NCBI RefSeq assembly: GCF_009650095.1 | Contig: NZ_CP045915.1 | Coordinates: forward strand, 806,001-870,000 | Length of the DNA: 64,000 bases | Source of the DNA: Gracilibacillus salitolerans | GTDB lineage: Bacteria; Bacillota; Bacilli; Bacillales; Amphibacillaceae | Reading direction: 5' to 3' | Shown here: positions 30,534 to 39,153 of the stretch, piece after piece | How positions within the stretch are numbered: position 1 is the first letter of the stretch | Layout: every line of letters begins with the position of its first letter | Made by a program: the position numbers and the translations under genes | Notes under the pieces: model-generated | What the model was told of the DNA's origin: nothing | Database searches by the model: none | The model's input: the letters and a program-made list of their open reading frames with translations, nothing else

Positions 30534-32367
30534 TACTATTAATTTCAAACGTATTGCCGAGCAGGCGACAATGCAAAGCTTTTTAAATTGTTATTTAAGA
30601 GAGACTCAGAATTTTAAGCTATACGATCAGATACCAGATGAATTATTGACTAAAATCACGTTACATAAAAAAGATCAAGCCCTTATTCATTGTGAATTAG
30701 CTCATCTTGAAATTAACTTATATGTCCCATTGGTTTATTGGTCTGATACTGGGCGACACTTATTCTCATTTCCAATTTATTACTGTAACTTCGGCAAAAA
30801 TCAAAAATTATTTGAAGTAGATTACCTGTTATTCGTTCATTTGATTATGAAAGAACTAAGTATGGAGTATGGAGGGGATGGAACAGTAAATCAAGAAGAA
30901 TTAATGTTACGTGTCATGCTAAGCCGTCAAAACGTAGAAACATATATTCGAGAAAGATATCCAGATACCAAGTATCTATACAAGATGGATATGGATTTTA
31001 TTGATACAGAACAGGCATTATTATTTGGACATTTAATGCATCCAACTCCTAAAAGTCGACAAGGGATCGACGAATCGGATGCTCCACTTTATTCACCAGA
31101 ATTAAAGGGGGAATTTTCATTACATTATTTTCGTATTCACTCTTCAATCGTGAGTCAGGGGACTGCGTTAGAACATACAGCATCTGAAATTGTTAGAAAC
31201 CAAGTGATGGAGGATTCATCTATATCTGATGAGTTGAAGCAGATGGCTAGTCACACAGATGAAAATTATGAATTGATTCCTATTCATCCATGGCAAGCAA
31301 AATTTTTAATGAACAAGCCTAAAGTGAAGGAGCTGATGGATAAAGGTTTAATCGAAAGTCTTGGGCAGCATGGTCGTTGCTATTATCCTACTTCTTCTTT
31401 ACGGACCGTGTATCATCCAAAAACAAATTATATGATCAAGTTTTCCTTAAATGTGAAAATTACAAACTCCGTACGTGCGAATAAATATATGGAATTAGAG
31501 CGTGGTGTAGAAGTTAAGAAGCTGGTGGAAGGAAAGATTGGGCAGCATCTTAAGGAAGTACATCCAAACTTTCAAGTAATTACAGATCCAGCTTTTATGA
31601 CCGTTAACATTGATGGCGAAGAAGAGTCTGGCTTTGAGGTTATTTTTAGGGAAAACCCTTTTAAGCAATACAACTCACTAAATGCTACGTCTCTTGCTGC
31701 AATTTGTCAGGACACAGTAGAAGGCCATTCCTCTCGTTTAGCAGTGATCATTAAGCAGTTAGCCGAAAAAGAAGGGCGCACCACTGAAGAAGTAAGCTTG
31801 GATTGGTTTAGAAAATATCTTGATATTTCGTTGAAGCCAATTCTGTGGCTTTTCCTAAACTATGGGATTGCGGTTGAGGCACATCAACAAAACAGTGTCA
31901 TCCAATTAAAAAATGGTTATCCTGATCAGTTCTACTATCGCGATAATCAAGGCTATTACTATTGTGAATCTTATCATGGACGACTAAATGAAATCTTGCC
32001 TGGTATTAGTGAAAAAAGTAACACGATTTGTTCAGATAGGATTGCAGATGAACGGTTACGCTATTATTTCTTCTTAAATCATTTATTTGGATTGATTAAT
32101 GCGTTTGGAACAGGGGGGCTAATTGATGAAAAGAAGCTGTTAGCGGAAGTGAGAATCGTACTTGAATCGATTAAAGTTCCTAAGCATAGTTCATCTGAAT
32201 TAATTCCAAGTTTATTGTCACACCGAAAACTCCCGTGCAAAGCTAACTTACTTACACGTTTTTATGATATGGATGAATTAACAGGTTCACTCGAAACTCA
32301 GTCTGTCTATGTTGAAATTGATAACCCTTTGCATCAAAAGGAGTTGGTTACGGATGCATCAAAATAG
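30511..32367 (+). CDS. IucA/IucC family siderophore (NIS) synthetase, RhbC-like
   Basis: A 618-residue NRPS-independent siderophore synthetase. It has the IucA/IucC N-terminal fold with IPIHPWQAKF near residue 257 and a FhuF-like C-terminal part with LFLNYGIAVEAHQQNSV. Such enzymes adenylate citrate and couple it to an amine or hydroxamate. The GTG at 30511 follows TAGGAGGAGAGT and overlaps the end of the decarboxylase gene by 23 bases; ATG 30520 is an alternative. It is probably one of two condensing steps, the other being catalysed by the enzyme at 34600. Confidence 0.88.
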   Translation: MNTMVTTNTINFKRIAEQATMQSFLNCYLRETQNFKLYDQIPDELLTKITLHKKDQALIHCELAHLEINLYVPLVYWSDTGRHLFSFPIYYCNFGKNQKLFEVDYLLFVHLIMKELSMEYGGDGTVNQEELMLRVMLSRQNVETYIRERYPDTKYLYKMDMDFIDTEQALLFGHLMHPTPKSRQGIDESDAPLYSPELKGEFSLHYFRIHSSIVSQGTALEHTASEIVRNQVMEDSSISDELKQMASHTDENYELIPIHPWQAKFLMNKPKVKELMDKGLIESLGQHGRCYYPTSSLRTVYHPKTNYMIKFSLNVKITNSVRANKYMELERGVEVKKLVEGKIGQHLKEVHPNFQVITDPAFMTVNIDGEEESGFEVIFRENPFKQYNSLNATSLAAICQDTVEGHSSRLAVIIKQLAEKEGRTTEEVSLDWFRKYLDISLKPILWLFLNYGIAVEAHQQNSVIQLKNGYPDQFYYRDNQGYYYCESYHGRLNEILPGISEKSNTICSDRIADERLRYYFFLNHLFGLINAFGTGGLIDEKKLLAEVRIVLESIKVPKHSSSELIPSLLSHRKLPCKANLLTRFYDMDELTGSLETQSVYVEIDNPLHQKELVTDASK

Positions 32368-32932
32368 AGTATCTGAATTTACCTTTTATGACCGTGAAAT
32401 AGATTCCGAGATTGTATTTCGACGTGTAACGCTGGAAAAAGATTTGAATCGCCTGCATCATTGGCACCACCAACCGCATGTGATTCCATTTTGGAACCAA
32501 AATTTTTCTGAAACAGCATATAAAGATCATTTGAAAAAGCTGTTAGCAGATAAACACCAGACGTTATATATTGGTTATTTGAACAATGTGCCAATGAGTT
32601 ATTGGGAGGCTTATTGGGCAAAAGATGATCTGATTGCAAACTACTATGATGCAGAAAGAGAGGATCAAGGTATTCATTTATTGTTGGGACCGGAAGAATA
32701 TTTGGGTAAAGGGTTAGCGCTCCCGCAATTAAGAGCAATGATCGCCTTTCAGTTTAAACATAAAAAAACTGAGAAGGTAGTAGCAGAGCCTGATGTACGC
32801 AACAAAAAAATGATCCATATTTTTGAAAAATGCGGATTTAAGCCAAAAAAAGAAATTGAATTACCGGATAAGCGAGGGCTGCTTATGTTTTGTCATCGTG
32901 AAACGTTTACCACGGTAAATAATCGTCCGTAA
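32354..32932 (+). CDS. GNAT-type hydroxydiamine N-acetyltransferase (RhbD/IucB-like)
   Basis: A 192-residue acetyltransferase related to the IucB/RhbD group. HWHHQPHVIPFWNQ sits at the N-terminal half, and the acetyl-CoA region LGPEEYLGKGLALPQLRAMI and EPDVRNKKMIHIFEKCGF follow. It would acetylate N-hydroxy-1,3-diaminopropane to the hydroxamate. The ATG at 32354 follows AAAAGGAG (32337-32343) and overlaps the previous gene by 14 bases; longer reading frames upstream lie inside that gene. Confidence 0.85.
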   Translation: MHQNRVSEFTFYDREIDSEIVFRRVTLEKDLNRLHHWHHQPHVIPFWNQNFSETAYKDHLKKLLADKHQTLYIGYLNNVPMSYWEAYWAKDDLIANYYDAEREDQGIHLLLGPEEYLGKGLALPQLRAMIAFQFKHKKTEKVVAEPDVRNKKMIHIFEKCGFKPKKEIELPDKRGLLMFCHRETFTTVNNRP

Positions 32933-32956
32933 AACCCCCACTTAAAACTTAGGATG

Positions 32957-33027
32957 TGTTAAAGTTCGGTGTTGATTTTTGACTCATGAGTCAAAAATGC
33001 ACTAAATATCAACACTATCCTTTAACA
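32957..33027. repeat. Nested palindromic element inside the siderophore operon
   Basis: Three inverted repeats are nested about one centre. TGTTAAAG (32957) pairs with CTTTAACA (33020), GTGTTGAT (32969) pairs with ATCAACAC (33008), and a perfect 22-bp palindrome centred on GACTCATGAGTC spans 32976-32997. The whole 71 bp could form a cruciform or long RNA hairpin. It has the look of a miniature mobile element, but no target duplication was identified. It separates the first three siderophore genes from the last two. Confidence 0.7.
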
Positions 33028-33069
33028 GAGCCAAAACTTAACTAAATCAAAGAAGTTTAAGAGGGGGTA

Positions 33070-33180
33070 ATGGATGCTAACGCCCTGATTGGTTCAAGTG
33101 CCCTTTAGGGTCATCCTCTTTAGGGCTAACAATCAGTTGGGGAAGAAGAAACCCACACTGAATGAAGTTTCACTTTAAAA
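33070..33180. repeat. Two-hairpin intergenic repeat (copy 2)
   Basis: CTGATTG (33085-33091) and CAATCAG (33131-33137) pair, as do CCCTTTAGGG and CTTTAGGGC words between them. The right half (CTAACAATCAGTTGGGG, then AAACCCACACTGAATGAAGT) is the minus-strand equivalent of the copy at 12021-12131. The element ends directly at the ribosome-binding site of the next gene. Confidence 0.55.
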
Positions 33181-33192
33181 GGAGGTTTAAGG

Positions 33193-34560
33193 ATGTGTTC
33201 ACCCTATATGTATCCAAGTAAAGTCGATATGTATGATGTTATAGGAGTAGGAATTGGTCCTTTTAATTTGGGACTTGCAGCTTTAACAGAAGAAATAGAA
33301 GATTTAAACGCCGTTTTCTTTGATCAGAAGCCTTGTTTTGAATGGCATGGAGGGCTATTAATTGAAGATACGACCTTACAAGTCCCTTTTTTAGCCGATA
33401 CTGTAACAATGGCTAATCCTACAAGTCGGTATAGCTACCTTAATTATTTACACGAACATGAACGGTTATATAAATTTTATTTCCTTGAAAGGTTTCATAT
33501 TCCACGACGTGAATATAATCACTATTGCCAATGGGTTTGTAAGCAATTAACGACTTGCAGCTTTGGTAAGAGGATTACAAATATTGAGTGGCAAGTAGAT
33601 CGAGATAAACTAGCTGGGTATGAAGATAATAATGAGGGCTATTTTAAAGTCGAAACTACCGATATTCAATCAAGAGCTATTCATTACTATTATTCTCGTC
33701 ATCTCGTATTTGGGATTGGCAGTGTTCCGTACTTACCTGACTGCTTTTCTGCACAGTCTTCAGACGATGTTTTTCATTCTGCAGAGTTCTTAGATAAAAG
33801 AGAGCGCTTGCGCCAGGCGGAATCGATTACGGTTGTCGGTTCGGGTCAAAGTGCTGCAGAAGTATTTCTTGAACTTTTAAAGGGGCAACAGACCTATCAC
33901 TATCGACTTGATTGGTTTACACGATCAAAAGGATTTTTTCCAATGGAATATTCAAAGCTTGGTTTAGAGCATTTTTCGCCAGATTATACCAATTATTTCT
34001 TTCGTTTATCACAGGATCAAAAAGATCAGTTAATTCCCAAGCAGGATTTATTATACAAGGGAATCAGTGAAACCACCATATCAGATATTTACGATGTACT
34101 TTATGAACATTCTGTTGGAGGTGAGAATCCTCCGGTTCGTTTACAAACTAAAACGGAAGTAGCGGATGTTAAAGAAATACAGACGGAGGACAGAAGAAAT
34201 TATCAATTAATTTGTAATCAGTGGGAACAGGGTCAACCGTTCACGCATGAAAGTGAAGTAGTTATTGCAGCAACTGGTTATCAACATCCTATTCCTGGCT
34301 TCTTGTCCAATCTATCTTCCCTTATTAAGTGGGATGAAAACGGAAGGTATCAAGTAAGTAAGAACTATGAGCTGCAATTAACGAAAGAGATTCCTAACAA
34401 AATTTTCATCCAGAATGGGGAAATGCACACACATGGCGTAGGTGCTCCGGATTTAGGATTAGGATGCTATCGTAACTCAGTCATTATTAATGAACTGATG
34501 AATAAAGAAATCTATCCGGTTCATAAGAGAAATGTCTTTCAACAGTTTGGAGTTGAGTAA
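33193..34560 (+). CDS. Diamine N-monooxygenase (RhbE/IucD/SidA family)
   Basis: A 455-residue flavin N-hydroxylating monooxygenase. The FAD motif GVGIGPFNLGLAAL lies at residues 15-28, the NADPH motif VVGSGQSAAEVF lies near residue 215, and the late ATGYQHPIP signature lies near residue 360. It hydroxylates 1,3-diaminopropane before acetylation. AAAGGAGGTTTAAGG precedes the ATG. It belongs to the siderophore operon although 260 bases of repeats separate it from the acetyltransferase gene. Confidence 0.9.
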   Translation: MCSPYMYPSKVDMYDVIGVGIGPFNLGLAALTEEIEDLNAVFFDQKPCFEWHGGLLIEDTTLQVPFLADTVTMANPTSRYSYLNYLHEHERLYKFYFLERFHIPRREYNHYCQWVCKQLTTCSFGKRITNIEWQVDRDKLAGYEDNNEGYFKVETTDIQSRAIHYYYSRHLVFGIGSVPYLPDCFSAQSSDDVFHSAEFLDKRERLRQAESITVVGSGQSAAEVFLELLKGQQTYHYRLDWFTRSKGFFPMEYSKLGLEHFSPDYTNYFFRLSQDQKDQLIPKQDLLYKGISETTISDIYDVLYEHSVGGENPPVRLQTKTEVADVKEIQTEDRRNYQLICNQWEQGQPFTHESEVVIAATGYQHPIPGFLSNLSSLIKWDENGRYQVSKNYELQLTKEIPNKIFIQNGEMHTHGVGAPDLGLGCYRNSVIINELMNKEIYPVHKRNVFQQFGVE

Positions 34561-34599
34561 TTATAGATAACGTTAATCAAAGTGAGGGAGAGTGAAAGA

Positions 34600-36411
34600 A
34601 TGCAGTATGAAAACGAATTACAAGAAATCCTTAAATCAGACACGTGGGAAGCTGTAGGTGAGCATTTATTAACGAAAATGATATCTGAATTCATGTATGA
34701 AGATATTATTTTTCCAACAGTTGTGTCGGAAAAGGAAAACATTATCGTATATGAGTTAAAGCCAAATAACAAAGTAATCTATCAGTTTGAAGGTAAAAAA
34801 CGTCTAATGGACAGCTATCATATTTTCAAAGACACAATTCGTCGTTTTGAAAATGGCAATTGGGAAAAAGGAGACAACCCTATCCAGTTTATTCTCGATA
34901 TTCAAGAGACAGTAGGAATGACGTCGTTAACAACAGGACATTTAATAAAGGAGTATAATAATACGTTGTTGGCGGATGCGCATATATTAGAAAAAAAACA
35001 AAGCATAACGTCTGATGATATAGTCAATATGGATTATGTTGAATTAGAGGGAGAAATGGAAGGGCATCCTTGGATTACATACAATAAAGGGCGCATTGGA
35101 TTTGATTATCAGGATTACCTTTCTTACGCACCAGAGCAAAAGAAGAAAGTAAAGCTTTCGTGGGTAGCAGTACATCAAGATGTTGCTACATTCCAATCGA
35201 TACCAGATTTAAATTATAAAAATTTAATAAAAGGTGAGTTAGGAAAGGGGAAAATCGAGCAATTTAAAGGAAAATTAACGAAGGAAAACTTGGATAGTTC
35301 GAACTACTTCTTCCTTCCTATTCATGACTGGCAATGGACAAATGTGATTATTCAATATTTTTCAGAGGATATAGCAAAAAGAAGGATTGTTCCACTTGGA
35401 AATGGAGACGATGACTACCTTCCACAGCAGTCAATTCGTACATTTGCTAATACAACGGATAAAGCTAAGCATCATGTCAAATTACCGATAAGTATTTTAA
35501 ACACATTAGTATATAGAGGGCTTCCTGGAGAACGAACCGTAGTAGCACCAATGATTACAAACTATATTCATAAGATTAAAAAGGAAGATTCTTTCTTACA
35601 TGATGAATGTCGTGTGATTTTACCAGGTGAAGTGGCAAGTATAAACTACAATCATCCTTATTATGAAAAATTGAAAGGTGCTCCATATCAATATTTAGAA
35701 ATGCTAGGAGTCATTTGGCGTGAAAGTATTTATTCTTTTTTAGATGAAGGAGAAAAGGCTATTACACTAGCGTCCCTCCTTTATGTTGATAAGGATGGAA
35801 AGCCATTTGTTTCTTCGTTAATCGAGAAATCTGGTTTGAATGTGAAGGAATGGTTAGATCAATTATTTAGTGTGATGTTACTGCCGCTATTACATTATCT
35901 ATATAAATATGGCATCGTATTTTCTCCACATGGTCAAAATACGGTATTAGTATTGAAGGATAACAAACCGCATCGATTGGCAATAAAAGATTTTGTAGAT
36001 GATGTCAATGTGAGTGATGAACCACTTCCTGAGTTAGATTCTCTACCGAAGAAATTAATACCAGTTTTACGCAGTGAACCAGCGGAAGGGTTATGCCAAT
36101 TTATTTTTACAGGTCTATTTGTTTGCCATTTACGTTATTTAGCTGACATTCTGGATGTCTATTACCAATACGATGAAGAAGCGTTCTGGAGCCAGCTTCG
36201 ACAATCTATTGTTGATTATCAGGAACGATTCCCAGAATTAGAGGAAAGGTTCCGTATATTTGATTTATTAAGACCTTCTTTTACAAAATTGTGCTTAAAC
36301 CGAAATAGAATGATTGATTATGGATACAGTGACGATGATGATCGACCACATGCATCGGAATTTGGAAAAGTCCATAATCCATTATATGTTGTTTCTTGTG
36401 AACACCTATAG
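34600..36411 (+). CDS. IucA/IucC family siderophore (NIS) synthetase, RhbF-like
   Basis: A 603-residue second NIS synthetase. LPIHDWQWTNV lies near residue 241 and LHYLYKYGIVFSPHGQNTVL in the FhuF-like C-terminus. It probably attaches the second hydroxamate arm to the citrate intermediate. The ATG at 34600 follows GAGGGAGAGTGAAAGA; the GTG at 34582 lacks a site. It lies 39 bases after the monooxygenase and is the last gene before a strong terminator. No siderophore exporter or uptake gene follows. Confidence 0.88.
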   Translation: MQYENELQEILKSDTWEAVGEHLLTKMISEFMYEDIIFPTVVSEKENIIVYELKPNNKVIYQFEGKKRLMDSYHIFKDTIRRFENGNWEKGDNPIQFILDIQETVGMTSLTTGHLIKEYNNTLLADAHILEKKQSITSDDIVNMDYVELEGEMEGHPWITYNKGRIGFDYQDYLSYAPEQKKKVKLSWVAVHQDVATFQSIPDLNYKNLIKGELGKGKIEQFKGKLTKENLDSSNYFFLPIHDWQWTNVIIQYFSEDIAKRRIVPLGNGDDDYLPQQSIRTFANTTDKAKHHVKLPISILNTLVYRGLPGERTVVAPMITNYIHKIKKEDSFLHDECRVILPGEVASINYNHPYYEKLKGAPYQYLEMLGVIWRESIYSFLDEGEKAITLASLLYVDKDGKPFVSSLIEKSGLNVKEWLDQLFSVMLLPLLHYLYKYGIVFSPHGQNTVLVLKDNKPHRLAIKDFVDDVNVSDEPLPELDSLPKKLIPVLRSEPAEGLCQFIFTGLFVCHLRYLADILDVYYQYDEEAFWSQLRQSIVDYQERFPELEERFRIFDLLRPSFTKLCLNRNRMIDYGYSDDDDRPHASEFGKVHNPLYVVSCEHL

Positions 36412-36434
36412 AATTTTAAAAATCGTTATTAGTA

Positions 36435-36478
36435 GAATAAGCCGTCTCATTGTAGATATAGAGACGGCTTATTCTTTA
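36435..36478. terminator. Terminator of the siderophore operon
   Basis: GAATAAGCCGTCTC (36435-36448) pairs perfectly with GAGACGGCTTATTC (36461-36474), 14 bp, around a 12-base loop, followed by TTTAG. The strong stem ends the operon. Confidence 0.85.
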
Positions 36479-36589
36479 GCACAAAAAAATTAATTTATAA
36501 AGTTGGTAAAATAATATGTCAGACTTTTGATTCATCCATTAACTAAAAAAATTCGACAGAGTGATGTTACTATCGGATAAATGTTTTAG

Positions 36590-36663
36590 GTAAACACCAC
36601 TACACCATTCAATCTGCGATCACCACTCAAGCCATATTGAGAATGTTTGTTAGATGGAGCGGA
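36590..36663 (+). pseudogene. Fragment resembling the SAITIQ...RR-LS tail at 40234
   Basis: The frame reads HHYTIQSAITTQAILRMFVRWS. It resembles the tail SAITIQSMWSVVRRLS found at 40290-40341. No start or upstream gene body remains. The family is unknown; it may be the end of a membrane transporter. The nucleotide match is restricted to ATCTGCGATCACCA and short neighbours, so this is the weakest of three copies. Confidence 0.3.
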
Positions 36664-36741
36664 AATCAGGTACACTGTTAATGAAAGATATTGGACAAGG
36701 GAACAATCGGCCGTTCTGTCCCCTTTATAGGAGGTTTATTG

Positions 36742-37260
36742 ATGACTAATAAAGATATATTAATTAGACTAAGATACGCATTAGATATTAAAGATAAAGA
36801 TATGATAGAGATTTTTAAACTTGGTGGCATTGAAGTGACAAAAGAAGAAGTGCAGAAAATGCTCACAAAACCAAAAGACGTTTACGATGATGATGTGGAA
36901 GGTGATTCTGATCCAGCAGATGATGAAGAGAGTATAAATGTCAATAATTTGAATTTAGAGTTATTTTTAAACGGCTTAATCATTTTTAAAAGAGGAAAAC
37001 AAGAGCCAAAACCGGGTCAACCAGAAAGACCACCACTGTCCAATGAACCTGCTAATAACATTCTTCTAAAGAAATTAAAAATAGCACTAACATTAACAAG
37101 TGAGGATATTATTGAAATATTAGAAGAGGTAGGCGTCACTATTACCAAAAGTGAATTAGGAGCCTTATTGAGGAAAAAGGGGCATAAGCATTTCAAAGAA
37201 TGCGGAGATAGATATGCACGGAATTTTTTGAAGGGATTAACTGTTAGGTATAGGGGATGA
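36742..37260 (+). CDS. DUF1456 (YehS) family protein
   Basis: A 172-residue protein with two DUF1456 repeats. MTNKDILIRLRYALDIKDKDMIEIF opens the first. After an acidic linker rich in Asp and Glu, NILLKKLKIALTLTSEDIIEIL opens the second, which ends KKGHKHFKECGDRYARNFLKGL. The function of the family is not established; it is a small cytoplasmic protein of possible nucleic-acid contact given its basic end. TAGGAGGTTTATTG supports ATG 36742 over the upstream in-frame start. A terminator lies 130 bases beyond the stop. Confidence 0.82.
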   Translation: MTNKDILIRLRYALDIKDKDMIEIFKLGGIEVTKEEVQKMLTKPKDVYDDDVEGDSDPADDEESINVNNLNLELFLNGLIIFKRGKQEPKPGQPERPPLSNEPANNILLKKLKIALTLTSEDIIEILEEVGVTITKSELGALLRKKGHKHFKECGDRYARNFLKGLTVRYRG

Positions 37261-37390
37261 GGGAAGGTACAGGGAAATAGGATCCACAAGTAGTGGAAAA
37301 AACCGTTCTCCTGACTTGGTGTGTAATTAAAAAGTAAATTTCCCAAATTAAAAATAAATATTTTCGATTTCAGGGTCTAATGCAATAATC

Positions 37391-37424
37391 TCTCGGGTTT
37401 TTTAAATAAGAACCCGGGATTTTT
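37391..37424 (+). terminator. Rho-independent terminator
   Basis: TCTCGGGTTTTTT pairs with AAGAACCCGGGA across AAAT, followed by TTTTT. The stem contains G-U pairs. It ends the DUF1456 transcript after a 130-base trailer. Confidence 0.8.
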
Positions 37425-38064
37425 ATATGCAAATTCATATTCTTTCAATATTTTTTATAAATTAATTTTAAATATATCCCTTGTCAATACAGTTTTTTTC
37501 AATATACCACTCAGGCTTTTCAACAATAAATAATCCATATATTACCAATTATAATCCATCTTTTTTCAATTCTCTTTCTTTCATCTACTACGTTTTCCTC
37601 ATGCAACATCCTCGGAGATTTTTATTTTTATTCCCGAAAAAGTTCAAAAATAGGCGGGGAACAGGTATTTTTTAACAGATTAGCTTCTTAACTACAAACG
37701 ATTCAGGTTTTGATGAGTTTGATGTAGTAGAAGTTCCTCTCTAGTACGAAAAAGTTTGAATAAAAAGCAACGACTCTATTCTCCAGTCAAATACTATATC
37801 AACATAATATATAACGAGGCTGAATCTTCCTTTTTCTTTTACACTTGGTTTTAAACACCAGTATTTGAAAAATAAAGCAAATACTTATCGTTAACTGTGC
37901 TATACTTATATGACGCATGAATATTCTAATATTCTGATAAAAATTACATTTTTTAACTTATAGGCTTTTTCTATATGGGATAGGTGTTTATTTCCTTGAA
38001 CAAAGATGTAAAATCTCTTTTGCCGGAGATCTGAGTGAAAATAGATTTTAGGAGGAAAAGCCTT
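37425..38064. other. Gene-free A/T-rich stretch
   Basis: About 640 bases hold no credible gene. A plausible -10 TATACT with weak -35 lies near 37902, possibly the promoter of the DUF1611 gene. No repeats or riboswitch-like folds were recognised. A 64-codon open frame from 37481 has no ribosome-binding site and a low-complexity composition, so it is not called. Confidence 0.5.
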
Positions 38065-39153
38065 ATGAAAGAAACAGCAATAGTATATTGTGATAATTAT
38101 TTTGGAACAATGGATGGAAAGACAGCTAATGGACTGGTTAGAAACTCAAGAAAATTTGATATCGTCGGAGTAATCGACAGTACAAAAGTTGGAATAGATG
38201 CGGGTGAATGCCTTGTAGGAGAGAAAAATGGAATTCCTATATTCAAGAGCCTTATTCATGCACTTGAAAACTTACAGAGTGTCCCTGATCAATTCATTTA
38301 CGGAATAGCTCCATCTGAGGCATTTTTGAAAATAGATGAGAGAAATCTCCTTTTTAGAGCAATGGAACTAGGAATGAATATAGTTAATCCTCTTCATGAA
38401 TTTTTTACAGATGATGAGGAATTTATAAAGCTGGCTAAACAGTTTGATGTTACGATCCTTGACGTGAGAAAGCCTGTGCAAAAAAAAGATATGCATCTTT
38501 TTTCTGGACGGGTATTACACATCGAGACACCAGTAGTAGCCGTACTGGGTACGGATAGCGCAATAGGTAAGCGAACAACTTCGGTGCTACTCGAAGATGC
38601 CTTGCTTGAAAGGGGCCTAAATGTTGCTTTTATTGCTACTGGACAAACAGGGCTAATACAAGGCGCGAAATACGGTGTTGCTATTGATGCCATTCCTTCT
38701 CAGTTTATGACAGGTGAAATTGAAAACCAAATCATGAAAGCTTATGAAAACGATAATCCTGATATTATTATCGTAGAAGGCCAAGGGGCATTAAGTCATC
38801 CTGCATATATAAGTTCGTGTGGAATTATAAGAGGAGCGAGACCTGGGGCGGTTATCATTCAACACGCACCTAAACGATCACACTTAGGTGATTTCAGTTA
38901 TATAGAAATGCCAACGGTAAAAAGTGAGATCGATCTCATTGAAAACTTTTCAAAAGCAGAAGTGATCGCGGTGACTATCAACCATGAAAACATGTCTAAT
39001 GAAGAACTTATGGCAACCATTTCAGAATATGAGGAGGATCTTAAACTTCCAACGACTGATGCTCTTAAATTAGGTTGTGACAAACTGATCAAAAGTATTT
39101 TTGATGCTTACCCAGAATTGATTGGCAAACAGAAAAAAGTATTGTTTAATTGA
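38065..39153 (+). CDS. DUF1611 (DgcN-like) P-loop protein
   Basis: A 362-residue protein with an N-terminal Rossmann-like domain (about 1-140) and a C-terminal P-loop domain. The P-loop is AVLGTDSAIGKRTTSVLLEDAL near residue 160 and the Walker B-like IIIVEGQGALSHPAY near residue 235. Characterised relatives (DgcN) are linked to D-glutamate N-acylation in marine bacteria; whether this one does the same is unknown. ATG 38065 follows TAGGAGGAAAAGCCTT. It overlaps the racemase gene by four bases (TTGA), so the two are translated together. Confidence 0.75.
   Translation: MKETAIVYCDNYFGTMDGKTANGLVRNSRKFDIVGVIDSTKVGIDAGECLVGEKNGIPIFKSLIHALENLQSVPDQFIYGIAPSEAFLKIDERNLLFRAMELGMNIVNPLHEFFTDDEEFIKLAKQFDVTILDVRKPVQKKDMHLFSGRVLHIETPVVAVLGTDSAIGKRTTSVLLEDALLERGLNVAFIATGQTGLIQGAKYGVAIDAIPSQFMTGEIENQIMKAYENDNPDIIIVEGQGALSHPAYISSCGIIRGARPGAVIIQHAPKRSHLGDFSYIEMPTVKSEIDLIENFSKAEVIAVTINHENMSNEELMATISEYEEDLKLPTTDALKLGCDKLIKSIFDAYPELIGKQKKVLFN

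Noticed and set aside
37481..37675. 64-codon frame in the gap before the DUF1611 gene
   Set aside because: Phe/Tyr-rich low-complexity product, no ribosome-binding site, no neighbours.
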